DNA of 64,000 nt, taken from positions 496,974 to 560,973 of the forward strand of contig VZSF01011151.1 of NCBI GenBank assembly GCA_013398295.1, written 5' to 3'. The stretch is from Chionis minor (Eukaryota > Chordata > Aves > Charadriiformes > Chionididae). Shown piece after piece: positions 1 to 13,934 of the stretch. Each line of letters starts with the position of its first letter. Position 1 is the stretch's first letter. The notes below the pieces were generated by a model, which saw only the letters and a program-made list of their open reading frames with translations, made no database searches and was not told where the DNA came from. Made by a program: the position numbers and the translations under genes.

Positions 1-3000
1 ATACTATTAAAATTTCCAGGGATCTCTAAGAATAACACATATTCCTATACATTAATATTTCTTCTATAAACTACATTATACCAGTTTTTCCACAGGACCA
101 CACTTTCAGCCCCAACTTTATTTTATTTTTATGACCAACTATATTCTTGTCCTTAACATGATTATAAGATGTTTATTGCCTAAATGGAGCATCGGGGGAA
201 AAAGCTCTTCAAATCTTTTTCTAATTGATTCTTATGAGGCAATTTTCATAATGAACTATCTATTCCAGAACCTCAATACTCTCCAGCCGATTAATCAAAG
301 GAATGGATACTATTTCTAAAGCAGCAGGATAAAGGAAACAGAGCAGCTATTTAGTCAGACACCCACCCTCTGATGTGAGTCTATGTAGCAATATTATTTG
401 CATTACTGTTTCACCTTAGTATATGTCTGCTTCTAGCTGAGCCAATCCTGTATTCTATGGAACAGGAAAAATGCTACAGATTTAAATTATAAAAAAACAC
501 TTAGCAGTTTTTTACTCTAATAAAATTATTCTGCAGATTATATTTTCCTCTTCAATGTTAAGAAGATAAAAATGAAGAATAAAAATCCAGATTATTGAAA
601 CACTTGAAAGAAAAATTACTTAAATAAGAATGTTCCCATATGTCCTAAAACATGCTCAACTATAGATAGGGGATTTAAAGTTATGGTTTTTTCTCTCTTC
701 CGTTTACATTTTTCCAAGGCTATAATTTTTTTTTTTTTATAATTACTTTAAAATTCTTTTTCTTTCTCATTCGTGAAAATAGAAAATTCTAGTAATAAAG
801 AAAACCAACCACCAGACAGTGGGAGATAATTAGAATAAAATCGTCAACTCAATGAAACAACTGCATGGGAAGAACTAGTCCCATGTGGATTCCCATTAGG
901 AACCTTAAAATTAATGTAACAATTTCATTCTCATTATCAGTAACTTTTGGATAACTGCAGTTACTCTGCTTCTGCTTTAATGAAAATAGTTTGGCAAAAG
1001 ACATCACATTTATTAGCCACACAGGCTGAAGAAAGGAGAAAACTTTTTTTGCCTCTTCTAAACCGTCTTTACTGCAGCAGATATGTAGAGACATATCTAC
1101 TATCAGCTGTCTGAGTTTTTATTTCCAAGTTACTTAAAGCATCAACACTACAGCATATATTCCAGCATTTGTACAAGCCAGCCAACTGAACTTCCTAATT
1201 ACTAAAAGTTTGAGATGCAATACAGCACTCTGTAAAAAAGTAAATACATATTCCAAACAGAACACAACAGCAAGTCTATCTTCAGATTTTGCAGGAATGC
1301 CTCTGTTTCTCTAGTTAATTCTTCCTGTAGGTATGGCAAAAAGCAGTTTCATGAATGCTCCTTGTCAGAATACAAAAGCAGCTGTAATGACATTGAAAAA
1401 GGATCCTCAAGATCTAAATGCTTATGGATCTCCTTGGAGTATCAGAGACTGGCTATCCCACTACTCTGCCTCTGCCAACAGAGCACTTGCTTCAGTAAAG
1501 AGTGTAAGAAATTGGCCAAATATACAGTGGTCTTTCCATTAATTTCCAGAATCAGGCAAATTATGTTAGTGGCTAAAAGATTTACTGATTATTGTTAAGA
1601 CACCTCTCTGTCATTAGTTTAAACTCCTCCCTACTTCATTCTTTACATACAGAAATAAGCCTGGTAGTCATTAACAGTTTATAAATTCCTTTTAATTAGA
1701 AATTGCTTATTGAATTTTCTTCCTCTTTTGGTGTTATTAAAAAGTAATTTTGTCTGAAATCTATTGCCTAAAACATAGGATCATAAAAAAGCAGCTAAGA
1801 TTTAAGCCCTAAGGCAGGAGATCTAAGAAAGCAAAATAATGCATCACTGAGCACAAGTACAATTAGCTCCATCCCCAAACAGCTTCTACTTGCTGACTAA
1901 CAGATCAGCAACTGGCAAAGCTTTTCTTCAGCTAGCAAAAGCTGCATTTTGATGTAATAATTTTGTGAGGAGAAAGGGTATAAAGGGCAAACATTTTAAA
2001 CTCCAGTGGAGCCACCTTCTTCCCACATGATGAAAAAAACTCAGTAGCTTAAAGCAAATTTCAATATAGAAAAACCCTTATACAAAATAAGAATCTAAGA
2101 ACAGCCTATTGGCTCAGACCATTGGTGAAAAGGATATCATTACAAGCTGACATCTAAATGAATATAGCTACATGGTAAGTACACATACACTTGAGTATTT
2201 CCCCAGCCTCAAGCTATTTTCAGCACAAGAGACTTCCTGAACCACATATGATTTGTCTACTTCAAAATCATCTTTTTCTTTTTTTTTTTTTTTCCAAGCC
2301 TGTGCACAGTCTCCCTTTTAATCTGCGTAAAAACTGTAAAGGCAAGCTAAGAAAACACCCTCCCTTCAAAGTTATGTTTAGTATACCCAAGAGAGAAACT
2401 GGAGAAAAAGACAGAGCTACAAGATAATTTTCTTCATGAACATGATTCTAAATAAACGCAGTAACACCAAGAATTTGAAGCAATGCTCACTTCCACCAGT
2501 CTATGGCATTCTAGCCCTACACAAGGTACAGTTTTATTTTTCTGAAGATTTGAGAGAATTCAAAGAAGTAAATAAAAAGAGCTTACTCTTTTTTTCTTCA
2601 TTTCCTAAAAAGTCATCAAAATAGGGTGCCCATCTCTTTTACTACTAAGAATGAACCCACATTTGACATAGAAGAGAACAGAAAATAAGATGCTCTTTTG
2701 TTGTCACAAATGGGTGAGACCAAGTATGAATTTCAGACCAGAAAAATCTAGAATAAACTGAATTCTAAATTCAGAAATGCAAGGAGTCGAACCAACACAG
2801 CGCTTGCAATGCAGGAATAATCTTTCTTTCCCATCCGGTCTACAAGCTTGTCAGAACTTTCCTACCACGTTTTACTGAAAGGAGAAATTAAAGAATTCTC
2901 ACAGATGAATCCAGCAGCATTGTCTCTGGCTCCCTCAGCCCATGTGGCGCTATGCTATAATGAGATGTTCTGTGTCTTGTGGGGAGCTGGAGACCAGCCC

Positions 3001-6000
3001 TGCTGCAGCATTGCTGGGGCAGGGGCTGATGGGGAGCCCTGGGCAGGTGGGGGAGAGGCAGGGGGCTGGGGGTGCCCTCATGGCCTTGACAGCAGTTAAG
3101 TCTGAAGAGCATTCAGCCTATATAATTTGATGACTACCATAGATGTTTCAGAAAAATCATATTTTTAATAAGGCTCCATCTCCCTGGTTGCAAGGAAACC
3201 AGAAGGAGCTGTATCCTGGAATAGACTCCTAATGTCTGCCTTCGGAAGAGGATCCTCTCCTTTTCTGTACCCTAGAGCATTATATGTCAGGGTGGGAAGA
3301 GGAAAAATAGAGAGAATCTGAGTACTGGAAAAGATTCAAGGCTTGGCTCATGAACTAAAAGCAGAGAAGGGATGCAGCCCTTTCCTAAAGGATAAACATT
3401 ATTTAAGGAAAGACGATTTTGTTACTGAAAGCTTCACAGACTTATTACTGACTACAGCTCAGCCCTAATTAAATTAAATGCCCAAAGTCCTGCATGAATG
3501 TGTTCTGTGTGCTTTGCACTACAAGGAATATGAATTTTTGGTTTGTTTAGTACCACTGGGAGGACAAACTTGTCAGGATATATTAGGACAGACAAGCCTT
3601 ACCACATTTTTACCTATATACATACTAAATTCATCTTGCATCACATCTCACTAGGTAACCTCCCAGTTTTCTTAATTTCCTTTCTGCTTCATTACGTTAG
3701 AAACAGGTCGGAGATTCCAAGGAAAGGCAGAACTGGAGGTCCCCTGTTGGCAAATCCATTGACTCCATGGAGCACAAAGGCAGGAAGAGTTACTTTCTGT
3801 GTCCTCCCTCTTTTCTCGGCCTGTGCCCAGCCAAGCATCTCGCCTTACTCCCAGCAGGTCTAAGTACAGCTCCTTCTTTAACCTTCCAAGAGATCAAGTA
3901 CATCACTGGGCACTGATCTGAAGTTTTCCTGTCACTCTCAACAGTTTCTTAGATAAGGCTTATCCTTGTAATTCTTAAGATTCATTTCATTTACTTTTCA
4001 TGCACTGATGTAATCATATGCCTCATCTTGGATTTCTATTTATTTCCATCACCACTGTCTTCTAAGGCTGGAATTTTAAGATGCACTTACTATGCAAAAT
4101 AAAAAGGCTTCTTCTCTGCCAAAAGCTTTAAATCTGAAGTCTGAAAAACATTCTGATGGTGTCCATTCAGTTATCTGGGTAATGGCTATTGAATGTTAAC
4201 AAGCATTCGTAGGAGAATTTATTCCAATATACCTGTGGTTTTACACCTCTACTATTCATCTTTCCTCCATTTTCGTTTAAGATAGCAAAGATGCCAGAGT
4301 AGATTATATGTTGAAGCCTAACTTTCTTTTGCCACCTACTTCTACTCATTTCCAGTTAGATCAGAACTTATTCCCTCAGAAAATATTATTCTGTTTTATC
4401 CTGTGTAATTCATAAAACTGCACTTGTGACACTAATCTACATTAATCTAGGAATTTACTTTAAAAAAAAACCTCAGTGCACTTTGTGATTAATTTTAACT
4501 ATATTATAACTATATATGTTATTTGCTTTAAAAAAATCTGTTAGCAAACAACAGCAATTCATAAAGTTTAATAGATTTATGCCTAAATTGTATCTATAAC
4601 AAAGTTTCTCAAAATATGAAAGATATTTTTTGAAGAGTTGGGTGCTTGTTTGTTAGCTTTTTATTTGTGCTCTAATATTGTCTAGTTATAGAAAATGCCA
4701 AAGCTGACTGAACTGGATAAATTTTTATACTCCAAATGTAAAAATATTCCAAGTTAGGACAATATCAAAACCAGACAAGAAATTCAAGGGCTATTAGATT
4801 GGTTCTATTGCAAAACCAAAGTTATTTAACTAATATAGCACCATCAGCTCTATGCTGCTAATTCCATAACCAACTCCCCACGTTTTCAGTCACCTGTACA
4901 TTACCAAAGCCCGGTATTTAGTATTACTGGTACTACTGCTCAGAAAACACTTTGCAACTGCTTACAAATAATGCCTCTTGATTTTATGAAAATAGGTTTA
5001 TAAGTTAAAGCGAAAATTAAATGGCATTAACTGCCCTTAATATCATTCCATGATATTTAGAAAATGCTGGCAGTTCTGTTTTATTAGCATAGCAGTATGG
5101 TGGATTGATGCTTAGAATAGAATATGTTACAAACAACTATTAATCTATCTACCTAGCTGGAAAAGGAAAAACAGATCAGGGTGTTTAAAATCCAAAATAA
5201 TCACAGTAACTATAAGCCAAAGTTCTGACAGACAGAAAAGAGGAGAGAAAAACTTGATTACAAGATGTCAGGCAGGAATAGATTGCTGAACCACTTCTTG
5301 TGGCAAAAACACTCTCCATTTTTCTGAACATATAATTATCACTTGAATAATGTAATGAAGCAAACTGTTCAGCAGATGCAAAAATCATGCAAGAAGGCTT
5401 TCCCCACTACAAAGCCGATAAAGCAATGATGAAAATAGACATCCTACACCCAAGAACAGCTTCTAGCAGGACACAGATAACTGAAAAATAGAAAATGCTT
5501 GGAGTCAGCGGCCATGATATGTTACCTAGGTAACCAATTTAAAGCAACAATTGCAAATAACTATTGAAAATTATGGCAAAAGTATTAAACGAACAGGAGG
5601 TAATAAAAATACTGTATTAGATTTCAGAAACAGAAAGCCATGCATTTAATCTTTATTACTTATTTCCAGATTTGTAAGGCCTGAACATTGAACTTAAAAG
5701 TTAAACATATAGGAAACAATGGTTGTTGCGAACAAAAGGAGCTTCCTAAGTTTAGATAGGCTTTGTTTGTACGAGCGTAGCAGCCAAGTTTTCAATAAGC
5801 TGAAAGTCAATGTGAGAACAGAATAGCAAGTCTGGAAAAAAGACCAAGTAGTCATTTTGGTGTCTAAATAAGGCTTAAAATACATTAATATCCTTTTTAA
5901 AAGACTATATCCATGCCAGATATATCCAGTTTCTCTTTAGAAATATCTCACGTTAGACCATTATCAGGTCCGAGTAATTTCCAGTTGCTTTGACAGAAAT

Positions 6001-6153
6001 AAAAAGCACCACCGATCTTGAAACGTGTTTCCTTTTCTTCACACCATGTTCATGGGGTGCCCAGGGGTACAATCTAGCTGAACTTAAGACTAGACATGCC
6101 TGAAGAGATTATTTGTCTGTTGCAATTGCATATGTTTTCATAGATCGCCAGTG
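1..6153. other. Intronic sequence, nothing recognisable
   Basis: AT-rich sequence with short T and A runs (for example 2279-2293). Short open frames here (such as 1333-1542 and 3543-3863) lack splice context or family resemblance. A more GC-rich stretch lies at about 2985-3080. No exon of the host gene, RNA gene or clear mobile element was recognised. Confidence 0.5.
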
Positions 6154-7300
6154 AATCATAGAATCAAATCATAGAATGGTTAGAGTTGGAAGCGATCCTA
6201 AAGACCATCTAGTTCCAACCCACCTGCCATGGGAAGGGACACCTCCCACTAGATCAGGTTACTCAAAGCCCCATCCAACCTGCCCATGAAGACCGCCAGG
6301 GATGGGACATCCACAATTTCCTAGGCAATATGTTCCAGCATCTCACCACCCTCACGGTAAAGAATTTCTTCCTCAGATCTAATCTAAATCTACCCTCTTC
6401 CGGTCTGAAACTCTTACCCTCATCCTATCACTACTCTCCCTGATAAAGAGTCCCTTATCCATCTTTCCTGTTGGCCCCATTTACGTACTGTAAGGTCTCT
6501 ATAAGGTCTCCCTGGAGCTTTCTATTCTCTCCAGTCTTAACAACCACAACTCTCTCAGCCTGTCCTCATAGGGGAGGTGCTCTTGCTCCCTGATTATCAT
6601 TTTGGCCCTCCTCTGGACCTGCTCTAACAGGACCATATTGTTCTTAATGCTGGGGGCTCCAGAGATGGACACAGTACTCCAGGTGGGGGTCTCACAAGAG
6701 TGGAATAGAGAGGCAGAATCACCTCCCTCAACCTGCTGGCCACACTTCTTTTGATGCAGCCCAGGATACAATTGGCCTTCAGGACTGCAAGTGTACATTG
6801 CCAGCTCATATCCAGTTTTTCATCCACCAGCACCTCCAATTCCTTCTCCACAGGGCTGCTCTCAATCCACTCATGGCCCAGCCTGTATCCATGTTTGGGA
6901 TTCCCTGATCCAGGTGCAAGGCATTGCATTTGGCCTTGTTGAACTTCATGAGGATTGCTGGGGACCTGCCTCCCTAGTCTGTCGAGGTCCCTCTCTGGAT
7001 CACACTCCTGTTCTCTAGAGTATCAACCACAACACTCAGCCTGCTGTCATCTGCAAACTCACTAAGCGTGCACTCAAGCCCACTGTCCATGTCCCCATCA
7101 AAGACATTAAATATTGGTCCCAATATGGACCCCTGATGGACGTCACTCATCACTGGTGTCTACCCGGGCATTGAGGCATTGACTACAACTCAGAGTGCAA
7201 CCATCCAGTCAACTCCTTATCCACTGTGTGGGCCACCCATCAAATCCACGCGTCTCCATTTTAGAGACCAGGATGTTGTGTGGCACAGTATCAAATGCTT
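6154..7300 (-). mobile_element. CR1 LINE, 5'-truncated, minus orientation
   Basis: The left edge is the reversed CR1 3' tail (tcatagaatcaaatcatagaatggtt) followed by the reversed GGTCCCTTCCAAC-type 3' UTR. Inside, the minus strand reads broken reverse-transcriptase C-terminal peptides, with motifs such as VDEKLDMSWQC, LGCIKRSVASR and EVILPLYSTLVRP. Frameshifts and stops make it non-functional. It is truncated within ORF2, at about the point where the text passes into unrelated sequence near 7300. Confidence 0.92.
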
Positions 7301-7834
7301 TGCCTAATATTATCAATAAAGTTGAATTTCAGCCATATGTTCTTTTCCTAATACTCTCATTTATCAGGCTTATAGATTAAAGCAAATAGTTGTTGCATCC
7401 ACTTTTATAGGGATGCTTAGGAAGATTCAGTCCTTTACCTCTCTCTCCAAGTGTTTTTCCAGAAAACCCCAGGAAAGATACATATAAGACGACAATTGCT
7501 ACTCTAAAACATAAAAGTGATTTTTAATTTTTTGTCTCTTCTATTTTCTGAATTTAAGACCGCACATCAATATTAGATTCCCATCTCAGGCAACCAAGGT
7601 ATTTGCATTTACATTATAGATTGGTGGACAGACAGATACAGGGTTCTCTCCATGTATTTGCAATACCATACAAGTTTTAGCCAAATAACTAAGAAATAAG
7701 AAATCCTCTTCCTTTAAGTTAATTTTGTCAAGAAGTTGCCATATTTACCAAGCTAATGGCTCCTTACTAAAGTACAGGAAACTGAAGACAAAAAAGTTTT
7801 GATCATCTTTAGATGGTTTCATGGTTTAGATGGT

Positions 7835-8418
7835 TGTCATGATCTAGCTGGGATAGAGTTGGCATTCTTACTAGCAGCTGGTATAGTGCTATGTTTCGGG
7901 TTTGGGATGAAAATAGTATTGGTAAAACACTGATGTTTTTGGTTGTTGCTAAGCAGTTAAGGCCTTTTTTGCTCCTCACACACCAGTCTGCCACCAAGTA
8001 GGCCATGAGTGCACAAAATGTTGGCAGGTGACACAGCCAGAACAGCTGACCCAAACTGACCAAAGAGTTGTTCCATACCATATGATGTCATGCTCAGTAT
8101 ATAAATATGGGGGAAGAAGAAGGAAGGGGGAGACATTCGAAGTAATGGTGTTTATCTTCTCAAGTAACAGTTACACATGATGAAGCCTTGCTTTCCTAGA
8201 AGATGGCTGAACACCTGCCTGCCAATGGGAAGCAGTGAATTAATTCCTTATTTTGCTTTGCTTGCATGCATGGTTTCTGCTTTACCTATTAAACTGTCTT
8301 TATCTTAACTCACGAATTTTGCCACTTCTACTCTTCTGTTCCTTTGCCCATCCCACCATGGAGGGAGTGAGGGAGCAGGTGCATGGTCCTAGCTGCTGGC
8401 TGGGGTTAAACTACGACA
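7835..8418 (+). mobile_element. Avian ERVL-type solo LTR
   Basis: It begins TGTCATGATCTAGCTGGGAT, close to the common avian LTR start (TGTCCTGGTTTCAGCTGGG), and ends GGGGTTAAACTACGACA, giving TG...CA termini. It contains a TATA box (TATATAAATA, 8098-8107) and a poly(A) signal variant ATTAAA (8288-8293). No internal retroviral genes flank it, so it is a solo LTR. The flanks GATGG / GATGA could be a 5-bp target duplication with one change. Confidence 0.82.
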
Positions 8419-11400
8419 GATGATTACACTAAAAGTATAGCTGAAGTGTTAAGGGACAGCCAGAAAGCTAACTTTCTAAGTGCATCCAATAATCTGTAGA
8501 CTGCCTCAAGGAAAAATCCTTACACATGCTGGAAATTAAAAAAAAAATTCTATGTTGCTGTATTTCTTTCCTCTTCTCCATTGGCTGCTGATAGCATCTT
8601 CTTTCCATTTCAGACTCAAGTCTACCCCTTTTCTTGCTTATATGGACATGTTATTGCCCGGTTTCACTGCTTCCTGTTCCACAACAATGCTAAATTCCAC
8701 CCTTCATTTCAACAGAATGACCACATTCATTTTCAGCTTCTTAACACTCTCAAATTTTACTCCCAACATCTCCCATAGCTTGTTTGAACATATCCTTCCT
8801 TTCACTTGGTCCCAAATACAAATGTCCATATTGTTGGCCCCAATTTTAAATCAGTGAGAAGCAAATTGAGTTCCTCTACTTGCTATCTCAATCGCTTTCC
8901 TAATCTATCTTTGTCACATACATTCCCTCCATGTTGTGGTTATCCACCATCCCATCTTGCAATATTTTATTTCGGGATTTCTATTGGATCTTCAAATCAA
9001 AGCATTTTAGAACTTAAAAATATTGAACACAAAGAAAAAATACATAGCAAGACACCATTAATACTCCAGAGTTGAACTGTCAGTCATAATTTGAAAGTGG
9101 AACCAAAGAATTTCTTGCACAAAGTATTCCATTTTAAGCCTCTACCTTTATCCTTAAAAGGATTTAAAAGCCTTGAACTCCATTAGAGGTATCATTTAAA
9201 CTTGCAGCTGAAGTCTTGCAGATGGTTAAACTTCTTTATTATTACGGAATCTTAGATTTTTAAAGTGATTAAAACTGTCATCTATTCCAGACCTAATTTG
9301 TGTGTCAGCTTGTGCTGTCACCACTATCATTGCATCAAGTAATGCAAAGCTGTCCTGAAAGTTCAGAAGCAGTGATTCCCTGATTGTCAAGAACTTTGCC
9401 ATTACTGTTGGGACATTTTAGCCCGCTAAATTTAAGAAACAAGACTACCAGAAAAATCCCAAATTAGAACAATTGAGCAACAGGACTCATGTATTTTGCT
9501 GCTTTTAATTCCGAAGAACAAGAACCTTAAGAAACTTCTACAGTAGTCTTAGAAAAGCATATATGAATTCCAATAAATCTATGTCAAAAGTACCTGTTAC
9601 TGTCTCTTTTTTTTTTTACTTCCCACAATATTTTGTTTGTATAACATGCCTTAGCTAGTATTAAAATACAGACCTCCAAAACCCAAGATTTGTTCCTTTT
9701 TGTGCTGTTGACTGATTATATAGCTCTGTTTAAATTCCTAGTCTGTAGAGATGGACTTTCCCATATATAAAAATGCCAATACCTCAAGAATACGATGAAC
9801 TAATAATATTGTAGTATTGTAGACATTGTAGTCTTAAAACACACTAAGTGCATTAAGGAGAATGTCCTAGAGTTTTGCTTCCAACTTTAACATGGTTAAC
9901 TCCTTTTGCATAACATTTTGCACATCCAGCATCCAGTCTCTGCGTTCTTGTAGTGAACTGCTTATTTTTCTTAAAAGCTGAGGCAAAACATGCATTCATT
10001 TTGAAGATTATACCTAGATTAGCTTTTTACATCAGACACAAGCATCTGAAACTGTAGATTTTCTTGGGTTAGCCTGTCATAGCAAAGCCATTTATAACAA
10101 CATATCTGTATCAGGATGTTGCAGCAAGACAGTAGCCAATACAACTGGAAATAGCAGGGTTATTTTTTCCCTGTAATCATAACACAATCAAATGAGGGGG
10201 GGAGAAGCTGTAATTGAGCTTCCTTTCATACTACTTTGTTCACATTGCATCTCTACCTCTGATTCCTAATACTACTAATTCTGTTGGAAAGTTTCCTCAT
10301 ACACCAATACTATGTCTATTCTACTGCATCCTCTTCTGGTCTTCTAGCCAGCACAGTATGTTCCACATCCACCTCAACCCATCACAGTCCCTGACATTCA
10401 CTTTACTCACAATGGAAACTGCATGAATCTGCAAATTTTTTAAGAGAATGTGATCTTAAACAGTTTTTACTAGTTTTGCTAAGGACAGGATTTTCAATGA
10501 CTTAGCAAGCAAAGCAGAAAAGGAAAATAAGAGGGAATCTGCCATTTTAAATACGTAATAATTCGGTAACTAACACACTCAACCAGCACACAGAAGATAA
10601 GGGTATGAATCCCTGTGAGCATGTAACCTTGTAATACAGCCTTGACTTTGCTATTAACAGGCCATAAGCTTTGTGCTGAATTTACAGGGCCTCAGTACTG
10701 GGGTTTGACAAGTTTTTTCTATCTGAAGGCTTGTTGACCAGCTTCTAGAGCTTTGCATTACTTGGTTTAGCTGTGACAACAACTTTTTTAATTGATCAGG
10801 CCTTTATCTTTGTATGGTACTACCAGAACCCACAGCTATAAATAGCTCACAAATGGTCAGTCAAAAAAATGCAGAATGGGAGCAGGAGAAAACTGGTTTT
10901 AGAGGAAGAAAAAGAACAAAGAAATAATATCTAACATATGTAAAAGGCATCATATATAGAAAATGCAGAGATGTAGGCCAACGGAAAAAAGACAAGAGAT
11001 GTAAAGCATGTTATTAAACACATAAAAATGATCCCAAATGGATCCTAGATTGAAGAAGAAACTAACATCAACGGCATCATTTTATTCCCAAAAAAGGATG
11101 TCAGAAGCTGACAGCTTACAGTGTTACTCTCACCAGCAGTCCAAAGATACTGACTTCATCACACCTTGGACAGGACCCTTTGTAGTTAGATACATGCACA
11201 TAAGTATCACCAGACATTCATACATTTTTTTTACCACTCCATTTAATGTTTAAGTGCATGACATTTGTTCTTAAATACATTTTTTCTAAATTGCCTTAGA
11301 CTGTTAATAATAAATTCTACTCAGATTTTTATTGTGTGATTTATGATGCTAGAATCTGAACTAAATTAATCTTATCTTCAGCTAGTTGTATATATGTGAT

Positions 11401-11600
11401 TCTACAAAGCAAGGAATTACAGAAATTACTTGTAATTAAGTGTATTTATATGAAGCAGTATTTTGGTTTCCGTCATTCAGTAACACATCATGAAACAAAA
11501 TCACTTCATTAAAATCTCACCTTAATTTGATGTGCAATATTACTATCATAGAAGTTAAAAAAAAGAAGTATATAAGAACTGCTAGTATAAAATCATTTAC
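8419..11600. other. Intronic sequence, no recognisable feature
   Basis: The stretch at about 8540-9000 is pyrimidine-rich on the plus strand and has overlapping open frames of about 90-100 codons (8552-8857, 8806-9075). They show no family motif, and their Ser/Phe/Leu/Pro bias is what a CT-rich tract gives. Nothing else supports a gene. Confidence 0.45.
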
Positions 11601-11717
11601 CTTTATGTCTATAGCCAGACTGACAGCACGCATAGCATTCACAAGTATCAAACAGTTGTGCAGAAACTGTTCAGGAGTTCTTGGTTTTGTATACATCCTT
11701 ACAAAGTGAGTAGCAAT
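11601..11717 (-). CDS. CFAP47: CFAP47 exon, CH domain C-terminal half
   Basis: The acceptor is TGTCTTCTCTAG and the donor is ATAAAG followed by GTAAATG. The 117-nt exon is 39 codons in phase 0 to 0. It encodes IATHFVRMYTKPRTPEQFLH followed by NCLILVNAMRAVSLAIDIK. The HNCLILVNAMRAV segment matches the helix before the last strand of family CH domains. It lies 303 bp after the previous exon. The next exon is not recognisable anywhere in 1-11600, so either that intron exceeds 11.6 kb or the exon is missing from this sequence. Confidence 0.9.
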
Positions 11718-12020
11718 CTAGAGAAGACAGAAAAATTAAACTCTTGATCTTCCACTACGCAAAATTATTATGTTTGTATTTTCACTCTTTCAGCAATCCA
11801 TAAGATATAAATTTTGAGCTGAAATTCCCTATTAAGAATATATCCAGAGAAAAGAAAAAATAATACTGAAATAATCACTCTAGACTTGCTAAATGTTGGG
11901 GGTCTTCTTTCTTTTTAAAAACCACGTAAGTCAAAAGTTCCAAAGGAAAATAAGACCTGATAAACCCACTTACATTAATAAACGGTATAAAATTTGGAAA
12001 ATATTTAGAAAACTCCTTAC

Positions 12021-12118
12021 CAAATATGGACAATAAGCTGCCAGCTGTGCTGCCAATACCAGACCATCTAGAAGATCTCGGTCAAAATTTACTATCCATC
12101 TCATTGGTGGTACTTCAC
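12021..12118 (-). CDS. CFAP47: CFAP47 exon, CH domain core
   Basis: The acceptor is TTTAAATCAG and the donor is ATATTTG followed by GTAAGG. The 98-nt exon starts with 2 nt (completing Gly), holds 32 codons and ends in phase 0. It encodes EVPPMRWIVNFDRDLLDGLV followed by LAAQLAAYCPYL. The NFDRDLLDGLVLAAQLAAYCP motif is a standard CH-domain helix 3 (compare the DGLVL/L core). The exon continues exactly in frame from the exon at 31457. Confidence 0.9.
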
Positions 12119-12951
12119 CTGATTTAAAAACAGAGCAAGATGAATTAGACTCTTCTCCCCTGAGATGCCTAATTTTATTCTAGATAGATATGATGACTAT
12201 TTGAAATGACTGAGTAAGGGAAAGAACAGAAAAAGGTAACATCCATTCACATATGGAATGGTCAAGAATGCCGAACCTTTTACTTTCACAAGTTAGATGA
12301 AGCTATGCTATAGATGTAGCACTCCAATCACCGTTACTAAGGGGTTTAAATTTGAGATATTATTTTTGGGTATGTTATATACCCTATGCACAACAACTAT
12401 GAAAACCACATTAAGAATGAAAACAGGCTGTTGTACATTGAAAATTATTAAATTTCTTAAGGCAACCTTACTCACTCCTAAGTACCTTCAGACATCATCC
12501 AGACTGATGTGACCAAGCAAGTTATTGTCCAAAAGCCAGGCCACAAACCCAAACATACACTCAAACCTGAAAAAAAATTCATGATCTTAAACTGAAACTG
12601 TGGTAACCACTCCATGAAGAGTGAAGACACTATGAATCTTCAGAACTGTTTTCTTCTACCAGCGCTTATTTTACTTGACTTTATACCTCCTCCTGCTTTT
12701 GTTTGATATTGTGATTGCAAAATTGTAATTAGTGACAGGGAAAAAGCAGCTAGAGATGATGCTACTAATGCCAGATCATAATTTATCAACATCAGCTCAA
12801 ACAACTTCAATTGCTCTGCTAAGAAGTACAGTTAAATCAAATTTACAAGTAAGTAGCTATTATCAGCTACAGGTATAAATTTGGTTGTGCAATTCCTCAT
12901 TTATACCAAATAGATTAGTTGCAAGCTTACAAAGTTGTTCTACGGTGCTAT

Positions 12952-13029
12952 AACTATTATGGTTCAGACTAAATTTAAGAGATAAATTTAAGATATTATC
13001 TCTTAAATACAGTCTGAAGCATAATATTT
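12952..13029. repeat. Long imperfect palindrome / hairpin
   Basis: The left arm 12952-12985 and right arm 12996-13029 are 34 nt each and complementary at 30 positions, including an uninterrupted 13-bp stretch next to the loop (left arm ending tttaagagataa). The loop is 10 nt. The size suits either a MITE-like DNA transposon relic or a chance AT-rich hairpin. There is no evidence that it is an expressed small RNA. Confidence 0.6.
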
Positions 13030-13888
13030 ATATTTAAATATAAAATAACCGTGGGGCAAATCATTAAATAGGAAGTGCATTCAAATGGAATCCTATATTA
13101 ATGCAAAGTAAATATATCAAATCATAATCTCAAATAAAAATTAATTCCAGGAATTTTCTTGCTTTCTAGCTAGAAAGCACATGAGAATTTTATCAACCTG
13201 TGACTTCACATGTCATAGAAGAGTGAAATTCTTACAGAATTTTCAAAGATTGTTCATGAATATCCAGAAGTAAAATTTTGATGTGCATATGCTTTGCACC
13301 AGGGGGTGCTGGTTCATTATCATCCCACTAAGACAGACACTCAGACTTCATAAAGTACCACGGGCAGTTATTGGCACTAACGCTATAGGGAAAAAGAGAT
13401 TTTGACAAATAACCTTACATCCCTTCAGGCACCAGGAACCCCACGTTGGGCAGCATTGGAACTGAACTCCAGTCAGGATACAGGCTGAACTGTACATATA
13501 CAGTCAATGGGAGGGTTAGCTCTCATAGGCTATTTTGTTAAAATAAAATAATTCTGCCAATCATTTCTACCATCAGATGAAAAGGATGTTCACGTGAGAA
13601 CTTGGTGCTGCAGTTTTAGTTGAAGACAAGGACACACTGGTGGCATAATCACCGGTACCAAGTGGGAGCTGCCTACAAGGTCCTCTGTTGCAATTGGGAG
13701 GCTAAGTTCATCCCGTAGCCCGGGGTTATGCACAGCGCAGCACCTACTCAAGTTAACTGCTCTGTGCATCACCTAGCTCCTTTGCATACAACGAGCTTCC
13801 AGTTAGCATCACTACAACATATGAATGGATTGGTACATTTATACTATTTGGAGAAAGGCGCCCCAAAATGATTTAATCAAAAAATATT

Positions 13889-13934
13889 AAAAAAAAAAAC
13901 CAAACAAAAAAACCCCAAAAAACCAAAAAAACCT
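13889..13934. repeat. A/C-rich low-complexity tract
   Basis: Poly-A followed by caaacaaaaaaaccccaaaa-like repeats. This is simple sequence with no coding content. Confidence 0.8.

Noticed and set aside
1333..1598. Two overlapping plus-strand frames (69 and 78 codons)
   Set aside because: Short, overlapping in different frames, without family resemblance or splice sites in a consistent arrangement.
2780..2830. tRNA-like T-loop word (ggttcgactcc on the minus strand)
   Set aside because: The neighbouring bases do not form the T-stem, anticodon arm or acceptor stem of a tRNA.
8552..9075. Overlapping plus-strand frames of 101 and 89 codons
   Set aside because: They arise from a pyrimidine-rich tract giving Ser/Phe/Leu/Pro runs, with no domain or splice evidence.
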